The notes: generated by a model not told the origin, from the letters alone. Positions 11,701 to 22,617 are shown, counted from the stretch's first letter. The stretch: DNA of 53,774 bases from Fragilaria crotonensis (GCA_022925895.1 JAKSYS010000426.1:1-53774), one strand, 5' to 3'. Made by a program: numbers and translations.

Positions 11701-11913
11701 TCATGCAGTCACCCCTTCTTGTTCACAGTTGCCGTTCAAGGAGACTGTTACAATACGAGGAGCTACGGATCGAACGGGAAACTTGTACTCGGAGAATTTT
11801 ATATTCTGATGACGTTCGACGTTCGGCGATTCCAATTTCTCAGCCGTTGGGGAAGAGGGATCTGATTGGACGTTGGAGTTCGCTCCCTCGCCTTGTGCCT
11901 TGCGTGACATCAT
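11701..11913 (-). CDS. Hypothetical short ORF, possibly a gene fragment
   Basis: The minus-strand frame of 70 residues starts MMSRKAQGEG and has a serine/proline-rich segment and a more conserved-looking RSVAPRIVTVSLNGNC segment. After the first TGA the same frame stays open for about 65 more codons, to about 11500, so this may be a longer coding region broken by one stop. No family is recognised. A truncated host gene cut by the neighbouring transposon debris is one reading; a chance frame is the other. Confidence 0.25.
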   Translation of the reverse strand: MMSRKAQGEGANSNVQSDPSSPTAEKLESPNVERHQNIKFSEYKFPVRSVAPRIVTVSLNGNCEQEGVTA

Positions 11914-12263
11914 CCATGTGCAATTGGTCGTCTCGTGTCTCTGCGCAGTGTTCCGTCCGCTCTGATATCATCAGTCCAACTGCTGACATGCCGTTGGTGT
12001 ATCCTCATTCTTACTTGTAATGATAAACCCAGCCTTTTCTCAGCTTCTCTTCTGAAACCATCGATTGCACGAAATTCTCGCCTTCAGTAGCCTCTTGAGT
12101 TCGGTAGCTCGCACCAAGTCAGTAATTCACAGTTGGTATCGCAAGTGCCAAACACTGCATCCAACCTTCTTCTCAGTTAGCACCAGAGTAGGCAGCAGAA
12201 TATCTCGTATCCAGTTCGTTCCCTTGGACAGTTACTGTTTCGTTGTCACAGCAGTTGCTTAGG

Positions 12264-14401
12264 ATGAAGAGATCGCGAGTTCTATCCTTCCTTCTCAGCC
12301 TTTGCGTACCTCTATCATGGGGGTACATGACAGGCTGGATTCCTCAGAGTCGAGCATCGACGACCTTGCACATGGGCCTTGGTTCGTTCGTCAAGAAACG
12401 GTTGCTGGGGCATGGAGGTGAGAATGAGAACAACGACAAACCACACACTTCGTTGCCAAACAAAAACCAATCAGCCGGTCCGGAACAGTCAACTCCGCCA
12501 CCGCAGCAAATGACACGCGAGGATGTCTCTTCGTCACGGCCTCCTATGCAGGCCAAAGGTGTTGTGTCGAGTGCTCCTCGAGTACCGTATCCAGCTGTCG
12601 AAACAGCTCAGGACCGCATCAACCGCGTCAAGCAAGGGAAGATGACTGACGAAGAAAAGCAAAAGTTTCTCGCGTCGACGCTCAAGAATGTTGCATCGGT
12701 CAACCCATTGCCTAAAACTGGGAATCTTCACCCAGTGCGTCAGCCACTGTTGGAGGACTCGGCTCTTATCAAACGAGGATCGCGCTCCTCCGCAACGCCC
12801 TTTCCCAAAGATTCCATGCTTCGAGAAGTCGTCACCGGTCGAAGAGATCAAAAATCGGCGGATGACTGGACGTCCAGCAACAAAAAGAAGAAGGAATATT
12901 TTGATATGGTGACCAATCCAAACCGATTCAACACTTTCAATACTCAGGGATCCGTTGTTCCAGCCCCATCACCACCAGTGCCTCCGACTCCTCTTGCAAC
13001 ACCCGATTATACCTATAATTCAGTGAATTCGCCCTCGTTGATTCCTTGGGAAACGACCATTCCTAGTAGCAGCGGCAGCACTGCCGCAGCCCCGGTGCCG
13101 GTGCCTCCTCCAACATTTGATCCTAACGATTCAAATCACCTGGGCGCTCGACTCGAAGCCGCTGCCATGGCGGAGGAACAACGACAACGAGAGGCTCGCC
13201 GGGCCGTGGAGATCCAACGCGAAGAAGAGATGCGTCGTCAAGCAGAACTTATTCGAGCACGTGAAGAAGAAATGGCCATGCGTGAAGCCGAAATCTTGAG
13301 GAGAAAGGAGGAAGCCCTGGAATTAGCAAGGCAACAAGAAGCAAGGCGACGAGAAGAAGACAGACTGCGACAAGAACAGATGATGAAGGCACAGGAAGAG
13401 TATTGGGCGAAGAAGTTGAAGGCTGAGCGTCAACGCAAGCTAGAGAAACTGAGTCAGCAAGACCAGGTTGTGGAGCAGACACGAATGGACGAGAATGATA
13501 GCCAGCAAGAACAGCCCTGGGTACAGAATTCGGAGTCTGAGGATCAGGGTCAAGTGCCTGTCGCGTATGAGGTAAGTGGAAAGAGTTAATTGTACGGCCA
13601 AATCATTCTTCTCTAATATTGAAAAAAGCAGCCTGCGTACCCTCCACCACCCGTGCCACCGCCTTTGCCAGCTCCTATGCCACCACCTCCTGTTTGGAAC
13701 AGTGCTTCTGTTGCGACGTCGACTCGTCGTTCGTTTCCACTTCAACGTTCAACAAACCCATTTTTGGATGAACAAGCAGCAAAGCGAGCTGAGATTGAAC
13801 GGGCCGGGATGAGCAACTTGCGAAGCTCAAGGCTTTGAACTCCCCTCTGCCTAGCGGACGACCTCAAGGACTTGTACCAGCAATGGCTCCAGTAAGACGA
13901 ACCCCTATATCACCGGTACCTGTATCAGCAGCCCCTGGAATGAAGAGGACCACGCAATATCCGGCTCCTCCTCCACCACCTATGAGAGGTCTCAACGAAC
14001 TGCAACGACTAGTGAACCAAAATTCTGCCACCAATGATGTTCAGTCCCCTCCTCGCAGCAGCGGCTATCCTGATTCGCTGGGTCCTCCACCACCTGTTGA
14101 TGAACCTGCTGCTGCTAAGCCTGGGGGCGGTAACGGATTCATGGGCCGCATATTTGGTGGAAATGATGAGCAAACGCGGAATGAACCACAGCCGGAACCG
14201 CAACGGAAGATTGTTCGTCAACCTCTACCTGCGGTCGACGAAGATGAAGAATTTGAAGCCTTCTCTCGCAATGGTCCCAACAAGAACATGTCAATCAAGG
14301 ATGCATTACAAAATTCAAACGAAGGGGGTGGACGTAGTAAAGATGATCAAGAAAACAAATCCAAGATGTGGGGTGTGGATATGTCAAGATTCAATGATTA
14401 A
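12264..14401 (+). CDS. Secreted or plastid-targeted proline-rich coiled-coil protein (2 exons, one apparent frameshift)
   Basis: The start is the ATG at 12264. Exon 1 ends at 13571, and the intron 13572-13631 runs from GTAAGTG to AAGCAG in phase 0. Exon 2 continues in the frame PAYPPPPVPPP. Near 13800-13810 the frame must shift: the frame ending ...EIERAG stops at 13838, while the frame beginning EQLAKLKALN runs to 14401. One extra base in the GGGCCGGG run restores continuity. The N-terminus has a hydrophobic signal-like segment (residues 6-18) and a hydroxylated, basic stretch after it, so import through the secretory route, possibly to the plastid, is likely but lacks a clear ASAF motif. 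The middle is polyproline linkers, then a long E/R/Q coiled coil (residues about 300-420). No enzymatic domain is recognised. The role is unknown; architecture suggests a scaffold. Confidence 0.72.
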
Positions 14402-14987
14402 TCTAGGCCAGAAGGTATCATGCGCCATCACGAGTTGCATCATTTACTAGGAATCGTTAGGACTCACGTGATCATCAATTTATAGTGAGGTGTAAATCCG
14501 TGCGCAAGGATTCGCTCCCTATAATTTTGCCTTGCCGAGCTGGAATGCGAGAGTCGTGCAGCTGTTAGACTCCGCATAATGTAAGTGCGACCTTGCGCAA
14601 GGGTTTGGTCTAAATGACAATGGCAATGCTATGAACGGTTTCCTACATAAAGTGTGTGTTACCATCGTGAACGCCTTCTGAAGTACATAGGAGAATTAGC
14701 AAATTTCAGGAAAATTTGTTCTCGTGCAGCAACCATATTGATGATGCCGGATGGATTTGTTTATACATGCAGACCCGACTAACCTCCGTCCAACCTTGTA
14801 GTGTTATACCGAAAACAAGCATGTCCTATGGACTACAGCTGCGTAAATTAGGCCAAAAACACGGTTTTCAATTAATTTCGTATCCATACTTGAATATATG
14901 CAATTCGAGCCCATGATCACAAATTCTTAAACGCGTTCTCCCAAATTCAACCTAAACCCAAGATTCACAACCCAGCTTGGATTCAAG
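14402..14987. other. Intergenic region
   Basis: This lies between two plus-strand genes. It contains two short related segments, GTGCGCAAGGATTCG (near 14502) and CTTGCGCAAGGGTTTGG (near 14593), which is weak repetition. No RNA gene, repeat array or coding frame is supported. Confidence 0.4.
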
Positions 14988-16025
14988 ATGACACGTTTGT
15001 CTCTTCACAATGTCGACGCTACTCTGCGAGGAGGCGTGGCTGGCTTCCTGGAGGATGTATTCGACCAAAATATGAAAGTCAAAACTATCCCTGCATTAGG
15101 TGAGGTGAGGAACCAAACTTTGGATATAGACCCTGAGTTCGTAAAATATGTCGTTGAGAAGAAAAATAAGACTGATGATTCCATTATGCGGGGAGAGGTG
15201 GATGAGTTCATTGGGGCTGTATTCGACACGAAAGAGGATGTGAAAGGTGATATCCCAGCGGATGTTGACCCCGATGAAAGACTGGATGACCTCTACTCAA
15301 ATGTAACTACAAACGAAGATAACGAAAAGTCAGGTGGTATGGCATCCAACAGATCCGATACCAACAAAACCAAGTGCCCGAGTGGTGTGCGTGATGATTC
15401 GTTCTCCGATCTCGGCGTGGGCAGGACGAAAAGTGGCAAGAAGGGTAGCAAGGTAGGGGACCACGACGACGATCTCGCTTCTGTGACTACAAGCGAAGAT
15501 GTGGAAATTTCAGGTGGAAAAGAATCCAATAGCTCTAAGAACAACATCACTAAGTGTCCGAAAGGTGTTAGTGGTGATTTGTTGTCCGCTCGCGGCGTAA
15601 AGGGAAAGAAGGGAGGAAAGAAAGGTGGAAAGAAGGTTGGAAAAATTGATGTCTACCATGAGGATGATGATGGCGTATTCTATGGTAAAGGAAAGGGTGA
15701 GAGCGGAGATGGAACATCATATGGTGGTGGGTGTTCAGGTGAGGGCTGTGGAGAAAATCTTGGAGGCAGTGATTGGGACGGGTACCAAGGCGAAGGCATG
15801 AACTACGGTAAAGGAACAGAGCTTGGCAAAGGAAAGGGAAAAGATGAACCAGACTATGGAAAAGGGAAGGGAAAAGGTGAACCAGGAAAGGGAAACTGTG
15901 AACAAGACTATGGAAAAGGAAAGGGAAAAGGTGAACTAGACTATGGAAAAGGAAAGGGTGCTATAGTGGATGACGACGACGCATATTTTTACGATAAAGG
16001 CAAGGGTCGAGGAAAGAAGGGCTAA
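14988..16025 (+). CDS. Lysine/glycine-rich repeat protein with internal duplication
   Basis: The single exon of 345 residues has no recognised domain. Residues about 104-155 and 164-212 are an imperfect tandem duplication: VTTNEDNEKSGG / VTTSEDVEISGG, then NKTKCPSGV / NITKCPKGV, then a GKKG cluster. From about residue 212 to the end the protein is basic, with GGKKGGKK, then YGKGKGKGE-type repeats spaced by D, E and P, ending DKGKGRGKKG. Alternating lysine-glycine and acidic residues give a disordered, polyampholyte character. No signal peptide is evident. A role in binding nucleic acid or polyanions such as silica-associated matrices is conceivable but unsupported. Confidence 0.7.
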   Translation: MTRLSLHNVDATLRGGVAGFLEDVFDQNMKVKTIPALGEVRNQTLDIDPEFVKYVVEKKNKTDDSIMRGEVDEFIGAVFDTKEDVKGDIPADVDPDERLDDLYSNVTTNEDNEKSGGMASNRSDTNKTKCPSGVRDDSFSDLGVGRTKSGKKGSKVGDHDDDLASVTTSEDVEISGGKESNSSKNNITKCPKGVSGDLLSARGVKGKKGGKKGGKKVGKIDVYHEDDDGVFYGKGKGESGDGTSYGGGCSGEGCGENLGGSDWDGYQGEGMNYGKGTELGKGKGKDEPDYGKGKGKGEPGKGNCEQDYGKGKGKGELDYGKGKGAIVDDDDAYFYDKGKGRGKKG

Positions 16026-16088
16026 GAATATGACCTAATCCAATATCGAACCACTATCCGAGTTCGTCATCTTTCTTGTTCTTTGCTT

Positions 16089-16868
16089 TTACGACACTAG
16101 AGACAAACTTCGCTCTTCCTTTTCTGCTTCTTCTAGCTCCAAATCCCTAATTTCTTTTTGCCGTGCTTGTTGACCTTGAGCCCTCCAGCTGACGAAACAA
16201 TTCCAACCGACGCCAACCAAGTTGATAACGAGTACTTGGAATTTGACTGGCACATAACGGAAGTTGAGAAACTGTACAGGAACATAGACAGACCAATCAA
16301 AGATCATGATCGTAAGCCATTCTTCGCGGATCATGCGTGGTAAATGTTTGGGTTCCACACCCTCCATACTCCAGAGAACTGTCATAAGAACTGGGACGTA
16401 GACTGGAGTGAAAACGAATTCATCGTAGAAGACTCGTTTCAACACCGGTCCAATATTCGTTCCAGGAATCGCCCGAGCAAGACCAACGTACCAGAAGTGA
16501 AGGACGGGTGCAACAAAAACAACATTGAGGAGCACAAACCGTCCCATTTGATTCCAATCCACTTGGAAGTCGGGTTTGGTTTGAATGTCGTCCTCGGCAC
16601 TTTCAACCGGCAGCTGCGAGTGCATGAGACGTTGTGCGCCGAGATTGCCAAGTCCAGAAATGAGACCTGCAGAGATAATCTTGGTAATTATGGGATGGGT
16701 GTCCAACTTGTGAGAGTACCACAACAGAGGCGATTCCAGAAAGTGAACGTCTTCGACATGCTTCGACGAGAAGTTGCGTGTTCGAGCACCACTAGTATGT
16801 CTAGGAAGGCATGGTCGACACCTCAGAGGGGGAACTCGTTGAAGGCAAGGCCGAAGCATCATTTGCAT
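16089..16868 (-). CDS. Mpv17/PMP22-family inner membrane protein
   Basis: The single exon encodes 259 residues. The first 40 residues are arginine-rich and lack acidic residues, fitting a mitochondrial (or peroxisomal/plastid envelope) pre-sequence. The core starts LLWYSHKLDTHPIITKIISAG, with a GLGNLGAQ segment. The C-terminal signature is present: DWSVYVPVQFLNFRYVPVKF then VLVINLVGVGWNCFVSW. Four hydrophobic segments are visible. Family members include Mpv17, Sym1 and PXMP2, channel-like proteins of organelle membranes; substrate cannot be told from sequence. A short acidic coiled tail ends the protein. It is convergent with the KGKG-repeat gene, with stops only about 65 bp apart. Confidence 0.9.
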   Translation of the reverse strand: MQMMLRPCLQRVPPLRCRPCLPRHTSGARTRNFSSKHVEDVHFLESPLLWYSHKLDTHPIITKIISAGLISGLGNLGAQRLMHSQLPVESAEDDIQTKPDFQVDWNQMGRFVLLNVVFVAPVLHFWYVGLARAIPGTNIGPVLKRVFYDEFVFTPVYVPVLMTVLWSMEGVEPKHLPRMIREEWLTIMIFDWSVYVPVQFLNFRYVPVKFQVLVINLVGVGWNCFVSWRAQGQQARQKEIRDLELEEAEKEERSLSLVS

Positions 16869-17480
16869 CGATTCTGATTGTAAATTTCCGATCTAGACTG
16901 TGAAGTGTTCCTGTGGTTCATTGTTATGCTGCAGTATTACTGCTACCGGTAGTTGGTGTGGGTGCTGCCATTCGCCAGCCGCCAGGTGAATGAACGTATG
17001 CATAGTTTGTTCCTCTTCGATGAGTGGGCTCTTCTAAGAATATCTAAATATCTCGAAGATTGTGAGATATCTAGCTATCTTGGACTAAGAGTGCAAGGAC
17101 GACAGAAATATACTCGGAGTAGGATTACAGTACATCACATCTATCATACGGAGTTCCTCACAGCCTGATCGTGTAGAAAATGAGTTCCAGATGCACCCTT
17201 GATCCGTCTTGTCGGGTGACGTGTCGATGTGTGGAGATCCTCAGTGACGCTTGAGTTGACAGATCGCGAGTTAATGATGCAGTCCAGAATTGTCTGCTTT
17301 GATTACTAGAGATAGGGCTATATCTCACCTTTGCACAATACGCACCCCAAAGTACTCCGAGCACTACGTAAATGCGATAACGCGATAACGGATCTGTATG
17401 TGGGATGGGGATAGATTTGACATTTCAGCCATCTGCACCGACACCATTATGCATAAACTTAACTCGGGAAAGAACTGATC
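16869..17480. other. Divergent intergenic region
   Basis: This stretch lies between the start of the Mpv17-family gene (-) and the start of the codanin-1-like gene (+). It contains a short direct repeat GCGATAAC GCGATAAC at about 17376-17391. No coding frame or RNA gene is supported. Confidence 0.4.
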
Positions 17481-20400
17481 ATGACTGTAGCTGAAAGCGT
17501 TAGCGCAGCAACTCAGTGTCCCTGTCACCGATTCAGCAACACAAAGTCAATTTATGAAGCGCTAACATCAGGCACATCGACAAACGAGGTCATTGACTGG
17601 CTTTCTGGAAGACACGCCGAGGAGAACATACAAAAACAGGGTAGGCTGCGCCTTTCTTGCAATTCATCCGATCGATGTGGGAATCGCGTCAATACATCCT
17701 TCTCTATCCTCAATGATATTCGAAGCGCTTGCCGAGATTATCTCGAGGGTCCAAATCAGACAACACTGGAAGAATCAAGAGTGACTTATGAAACGTCATT
17801 CCCTTCCTTGTCACAGACCACCCCGGCTAAAGCACCAGCGGCAAAGCCAAATATTCTGGTCACCAGAAAGAATCCAAAGGCAAAAAAGTATCAGACTGAT
17901 TCAGCTCCAGAGCTGCAACAACGCAGACCAATTCGCAGAATACGTCCAGCTATAGCACCGTCGCCAAGCGACAAGGGGAACATTGCGAATCTCCAGTGCG
18001 AACCACTGGTACGGAATGCCCTTCCTGCAAGCATTGACAGTTCACCTTTGGAAAGATCTTCTTCAACAACCATGCAGCGGGTGAAGAAGGGAGTTTACCA
18101 CCCCAAGCATTAGCAACCGCATCAAACAAAGGAAGCACAGGAAGTCGCCTCTCTGACGAGCCCTTGGCGCGACCTGCTCGACTTGTTGGCGGGTTTCAGA
18201 AGGCGGTGGCATCGGAGCCAAGCAAGATCACTCTTCACTCAATAGACCGAGAGATAATTCCATGGTCAGTGGTGCCTTCCCGCAAAGCAGCCTTCGCGTG
18301 ATCACGCCAACCTCGTTTCCAAGTGCTGGTCACCGGACGGGTTCGTCGACGGAAGTAGATTCTACGGGTAAAGTTCCATCAGCCGATGCAGGACCCTCAT
18401 CGCAGAATACACTTATTCCCTCCAATGATGACAAGGGTATAAAAAACTTCGTTTACGAATCCCATGAACATCACGGTGACCTCACTTCCGGCAGCCATCA
18501 GTCCCAACCCTTGTCATCGATGCCAGAAGGGAGCAGCGATTTGGTATCCAAAGCAAACACAGACACCACTCCTTGGGCGCTGCAAACACCGACCAAGGCG
18601 GTGGTTCCATTGGATAAGGCAGAAATGTGCAAAGCACTGCCAGCGGAGATGGTTGAGCATCTTTCAAAACTTTATACTTCTTTGATCATTAACAATCTTG
18701 TTCCATCTACGCCCTTGGAGTTGCATTTCTTAATCGGACTGCTAACAGTTGAGGATTCGGCTTCGAGAACGCCGGCGAAGGATGCCATCCACAATATTCT
18801 CATTTCACCGAAAGCAGTTCGCGCATTCGCCGTTCAGTCCTTGACCATGTTGCAGACTCTGCTGGGCAATCTGCACCTGCAGGTCTTGTCTGCACTAATT
18901 GAATGCCCTCCCGTTCGAGAGTTGCTCCCAGAATTGACCACGGAGCTCTCAGCACGCTTTCGAGAACGACGTGAATCGTTGGTGTCAAATGACATTGGCT
19001 TTGGCGGTGGTATCCAGCCAATTTTGACTCTCCCCTTTGATGAGAATCGAGATTCACGGCACAACTATAAATCCCGCGAAGAAGCTGCTCTCTATAGAAA
19101 TCGAGAAGAGAGTCGTGACGCATTTCTCTATCAGTTACGCTTCTTTCAGAATATTAGGGGAAGGGTGTTAGATACCTCTGAGTTAGAGGCGTCGCTTGTC
19201 AAGATCAAAAGATCGGCTGGAAATGTCGTGAAGGGGGTTGACGTTCCCAATATGCATTGGTTTGCACAATTCTTTTCTGAATTGTTGCTGCAAATCGGTT
19301 TGGTACCCATGGAAGAGACCGATAAGGAATTGCTGCAGATCACAGACAAGGATAAGCTCCAACGATTGCACAAACGGTTTTCCTCTAAAGTTGGAACGTC
19401 GCAAGGCAGCTCGATCAAAATGGTCGAGGACTTGAAAGACAGCGGTTCACCAGAGAAGGAAGCGCACCAACTATTTCCTGGCCATCAAGAGTTCTTCTTC
19501 TTGTTCCTCCAAGCCGCTGATTCATACTGCTTTGGAGCGCACCTCAAGAGCCGCCTAGTTGCTAGTATCCAAAGTCTGGAAAGCAATATTGACTTGAAAG
19601 GCATCCTGGATAGAATGATGAAGCTACAACTCCTTGCTAAGTTTCTTGGCGTTCTGCTCTTCAGTCCCAATTGGCATACGAGCGCAGTTTCTGGAGTATT
19701 AAATTCAGTTTCGAACGACGAGATATCCATTTGGACCGGCGCGACCGAATTGTCGATTCTTCCCCTGTTGGAAGTGATCAGTAAGGCAAAAAACAAGCAG
19801 CACCTTTTATCTACGATACCGTGGGTCCTCGAGCTTCTTCGAATGGCGAAATGGGATGCCATATCTATGCGATCATCCACGGTACGATCAATTGTTGCCA
19901 GGTTGATCTCACTGAGGGATGCCTTTCGAACGACAGGGACCCCAAGTCTCCAGCTGGTCTCATTCTCCCTGGAGTCTTTTTTTCATCAAATCGTTGGGTT
20001 ACGACACACCCACTCAATCTATCGACTTCCAATGGAGAAAGAAATGCCGTCACTGGATGAATCTGCTGTTGACTTTGTCGAGCTGGAAGTCTCCAAGACC
20101 TTTCTGTTTGCTACGGTTTCACACATGGACGAGTTTCTCACTTTGTTAACGTCTATTGCTACCACAAAGAGTAAATCTGTCGGGACACCTCGCAAGATGA
20201 GGCCGTCCATGGTTTCTTCGTCGACAATTTCGTTCTCCACCTTGCCGACCAATGATGATGTCGCCCTGCCAATCGCTGCCCCGAGCCAAGGCGCCCTACC
20301 AGGATCGCAAGGTGCGAAGGGTGCAATAATCGGCAAACTGGTGGACCTCTTCTTTCACCAACATGGAGATCTGAGAGAGATTTGCGAGTTTGTTGCAGCT

Positions 20401-20775
20401 CGAGCGGTTCAGAAGGCAATGGTCGATGTCCAACATCACTTTCTTTCCGAGTACTTTGTGAAAGTGGACCAAAGTAAATTCGCAACCGAAGAGTCGGAGA
20501 TTCGTTCCGAGCTTGAACGAGAAGCTCAAGACAGAGCACTGCAAGTTTTCGAGGCATCCTTGGGATCGACAATCAGCCAGGCAGTGAGCATGTTGAGCAT
20601 GCCGTCAAAGTCGGCAAAAGTCAAGGAAATCGCCGCCACTTTGGCTCTCGATCACGTTAAAAAGTCATCCCGCTTCAAGGTGAATGCCCTGGTCAAGGTG
20701 GAGTTGACGAAATACACCGAAGCCTACCTGAGGAAAGAGAAGAGGCGTTTGTTTGCTGCAAAGACTGACTCGTGA
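17481..20775 (+). CDS. CDAN1: Codanin-1-like protein (two apparent frameshifts)
   Basis: The long frame 18262-20775 carries codanin-1 landmarks: a helix resembling human LAELYSSCI.ENLVP (here HLSKLYTSLIINNLVP), LPFDENRDSRHNYKSREEA followed by NREESRDAFL, then LFPGHQEFFFLFLQAADSY with F..HLKSRL. The upstream frame 17481-18116 fits the N-terminal part, with TSFPSL and an arginine-rich RRPIRRIRP motif (about residue 147) that resembles the ASF1-binding B-domain. Codanin-1 holds the histone chaperone ASF1 in the cytoplasm. The frames run 0, then 2, then 1: each step equals one missing base. GGG runs at 18079-18091 and 18191-18193 are where one added base would connect them. A 40-nt intron at 18206-18245 was considered but is too short. 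Total length would be about 1,100 residues, near human codanin-1. Confidence 0.78.
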
Positions 20776-21162
20776 CGACCTTGTACAAGACGAATTTTCT
20801 CATTTCCTTCAGCTAAGGTGTTTATAAGTTGTTCCAGTTGAGCCAGGAATCAGCGTAGGATGAACACATAAGGTTTTCGAACGACCATACAGTATGAGGA
20901 TCGTATTGCGTTTTCAAACAGAAAATGAAGTGGTGTGATCATTATTAATTTTCGATGTTTTGCCGCAGGTCTTGAGCTTACGTGATCACGGTGGGGCATA
21001 TTAGGAAACGACCTATTCTGATTTCTGATTTGGCATTTTCAGATTGACCTTAAAATATACTGCCAACGATCAACACAACATGGACAGCCGCGAACCGCAG
21101 AGACCCTTGATACTGGAGAGGTAGGAGGAAATGATTACACTGAGAACTGATTAGAAGCAATG
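20776..21162. other. Intergenic region between convergent genes
   Basis: This holds the 3' ends of the codanin-1-like gene and the LRAT-domain gene. It is AT-rich around 20940-20960. No gene or strong repeat is seen. Confidence 0.4.
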
Positions 21163-22116
21163 CTATAGCTGGCTCCACTCTGTTATGCACTCGACAAATA
21201 CCTCTGGTTGGTCAATAGCATTCTCCCAGAAATCATTGCGAAGTCGTTGAGATGTTTCATGCCAGAATTTCTTGCACCTGTGCAACATCCAGAAGGGCCC
21301 TCCAATGGTGATGATCCCATACCCCGCAATGACAGGAAGTATGTAGGGCTGTGTGGATAAGAGACTGACTTTCGTTGTATATCCCAAATAACCCCAAAAT
21401 CCTGACGCCGGGACGGTCACTTGCTGTGAGGCAGCGTAGAGTGCCAGTGTCGTCGCCGATTTTGCTTGCCCCGCAGCTGTTACATGGAGAAAGGTCGATG
21501 CCTGCAAGGTCGCCCATGTTCCTGTTTTACACCACACAGCTACACACTCACAGTTTGCCTTGAGAAAATGGTACTTTGGCAATTTGTCAGGATGTGCAAG
21601 GAGGAACGCTACTCTTGATAGGACTAGCCCAGGCGGATCAGACTCTACTGCTGTGCATGTTCCACTTCTCCAAAGATTTCGCTTCCACCAACTCGCGCTA
21701 TACTCCACTTTTCTCCACTCGTTCGAATCTTCCTTTTCGCAAACACGCATGCCGCCCCGGGTCGTGCGATTCACAAACAAGCATTTGCGTTGATCATCTT
21801 CGCCACGAATTACGCCGCTAAAGTCAGCGATAAAAAGCATGTCGCCATTTATCTCAGTAATTATCCCATGATGCTGAAAGAGACCAGGAATCCCGGCGAA
21901 GGAACACCATTTGTAAACATGATCGCCAATTTGAAAGTAACGTTCTGAATATGGGACTTCCTCGTTTTTTTCTATTGTCTCAGTTGCTTCATCCGTTCCT
22001 CCTGTTTCTACTTCGTTGACCATAAAGGGAGGATCCTCGTTCGTCACGTCAAGCTTCGCGGTGGCTTGACTTTGATTGCCTTCCTCGTTGATGTTAGTTG
22101 TTGTAACATCTGCCAT
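21163..22116 (-). CDS. LRAT-domain (NlpC/P60 superfamily) membrane protein
   Basis: The first ATG in frame is at 22116 and gives 317 residues; the frame upstream to 22170 has no ATG. Residues 1-55 are acidic and polar. The LRAT core starts with GDHVYKWCSFAGIPGLFQHHGII, containing the family histidines, and continues through a beta-rich region to NCECVAVWC, which carries the nucleophilic cysteine of the NCE motif. The C-terminal third has hydrophobic segments (STQPYILPVIAGYGIITIGG and a region before it), as in plant and algal LRAT-type proteins. LRAT-fold enzymes are thiol acyltransferases or phospholipases acting on membrane lipids. The substrate here is unknown; retinol is not implied. GC-rich palindromic repeats lie about 100 bp upstream. 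Confidence 0.82.
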   Translation of the reverse strand: MADVTTTNINEEGNQSQATAKLDVTNEDPPFMVNEVETGGTDEATETIEKNEEVPYSERYFQIGDHVYKWCSFAGIPGLFQHHGIITEINGDMLFIADFSGVIRGEDDQRKCLFVNRTTRGGMRVCEKEDSNEWRKVEYSASWWKRNLWRSGTCTAVESDPPGLVLSRVAFLLAHPDKLPKYHFLKANCECVAVWCKTGTWATLQASTFLHVTAAGQAKSATTLALYAASQQVTVPASGFWGYLGYTTKVSLLSTQPYILPVIAGYGIITIGGPFWMLHRCKKFWHETSQRLRNDFWENAIDQPEVFVECITEWSQL

Positions 22117-22212
22117 GGTCGAAATACACGATTCTCGCAGCGAAGATGTTTCGAAGTTCGAATCCTTCAAAAACCAAAAACCGTATTCCCAACGGGCACT
22201 ATATCACATTTT

Positions 22213-22290
22213 ATACCAGTCTGGCGGGCGGCCGTTGGCCGCGTATTATATGTTTTATGTAGTACCAGTCTGGGGGCGGCCATTGGCCGG
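22213..22290. repeat. Two GC-rich direct repeats with inner palindrome, upstream of LRAT gene
   Basis: TACCAGTCTGGCGGGCGGCC continues to GTTGGCCG at 22213-22241, and TACCAGTCTGGGGGCGGCC continues to ATTGGCCGG at 22263-22290. Each unit contains the palindrome CGGCC(G/A)TTGGCCG. Spacing is 50 bp. The location, 100-175 bp upstream of the minus-strand LRAT start, fits a promoter element, but the CAGTCTGGCGGG word is shared with the minisatellite at 22409-22572. Confidence 0.7.
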
Positions 22291-22408
22291 TTGTTGCACG
22301 ACGGTAGCACCACGGCAATCAGTACAAATGCACTTCTACGGCACTCAGCACAAATAGTTTCGTCCGCCAATAAACACCGCTAATAGAAACGTTATAAAAC
22401 CGGGAAGC

Positions 22409-22572
22409 GTCTGGCGGGATGTCGTATATGGCTATAACATTTCGTCGGACGTACATCCGGGCTTGCGACAAAAGTCTGGCTGGGATTTCCATACGTGGGC
22501 CACGCCAACATTTCGTCCGTCAGACGTCTGGCGGGTATTTCGGTATATGGGCTACGCCAAGATTTCGTCCGC
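22409..22572. repeat. Degenerate ~50-bp minisatellite, three units
   Basis: Units start at 22409, 22474 and 22526, each beginning GTCTGGC(G/T)GG and each containing a TATGGGCTACGCCAACATTTCGTCCG-like core in variable form. Units two and three abut (22474-22525 and 22526-22572). Unit one is separated by about 23 bp of unrelated sequence. Confidence 0.75.
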
Positions 22573-22617
22573 CGTTGTATGTGTATCGAGGACGGACGGA
22601 AAATTAAATTATATATA

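Noticed and set aside
11466-12020. 184-residue plus-strand frame
   Set aside because: Composition and lack of any motif suggest chance. The opposite strand at 11701-11913 looks slightly more protein-like.
18206-18245. A 40-nt GT-AG intron that would join the codanin-1-like frames
   Set aside because: Other introns here are 60-90 nt, the donor GTGGCA is weak, and it does not explain the first frame change. One missing base in each of two G-runs explains both.
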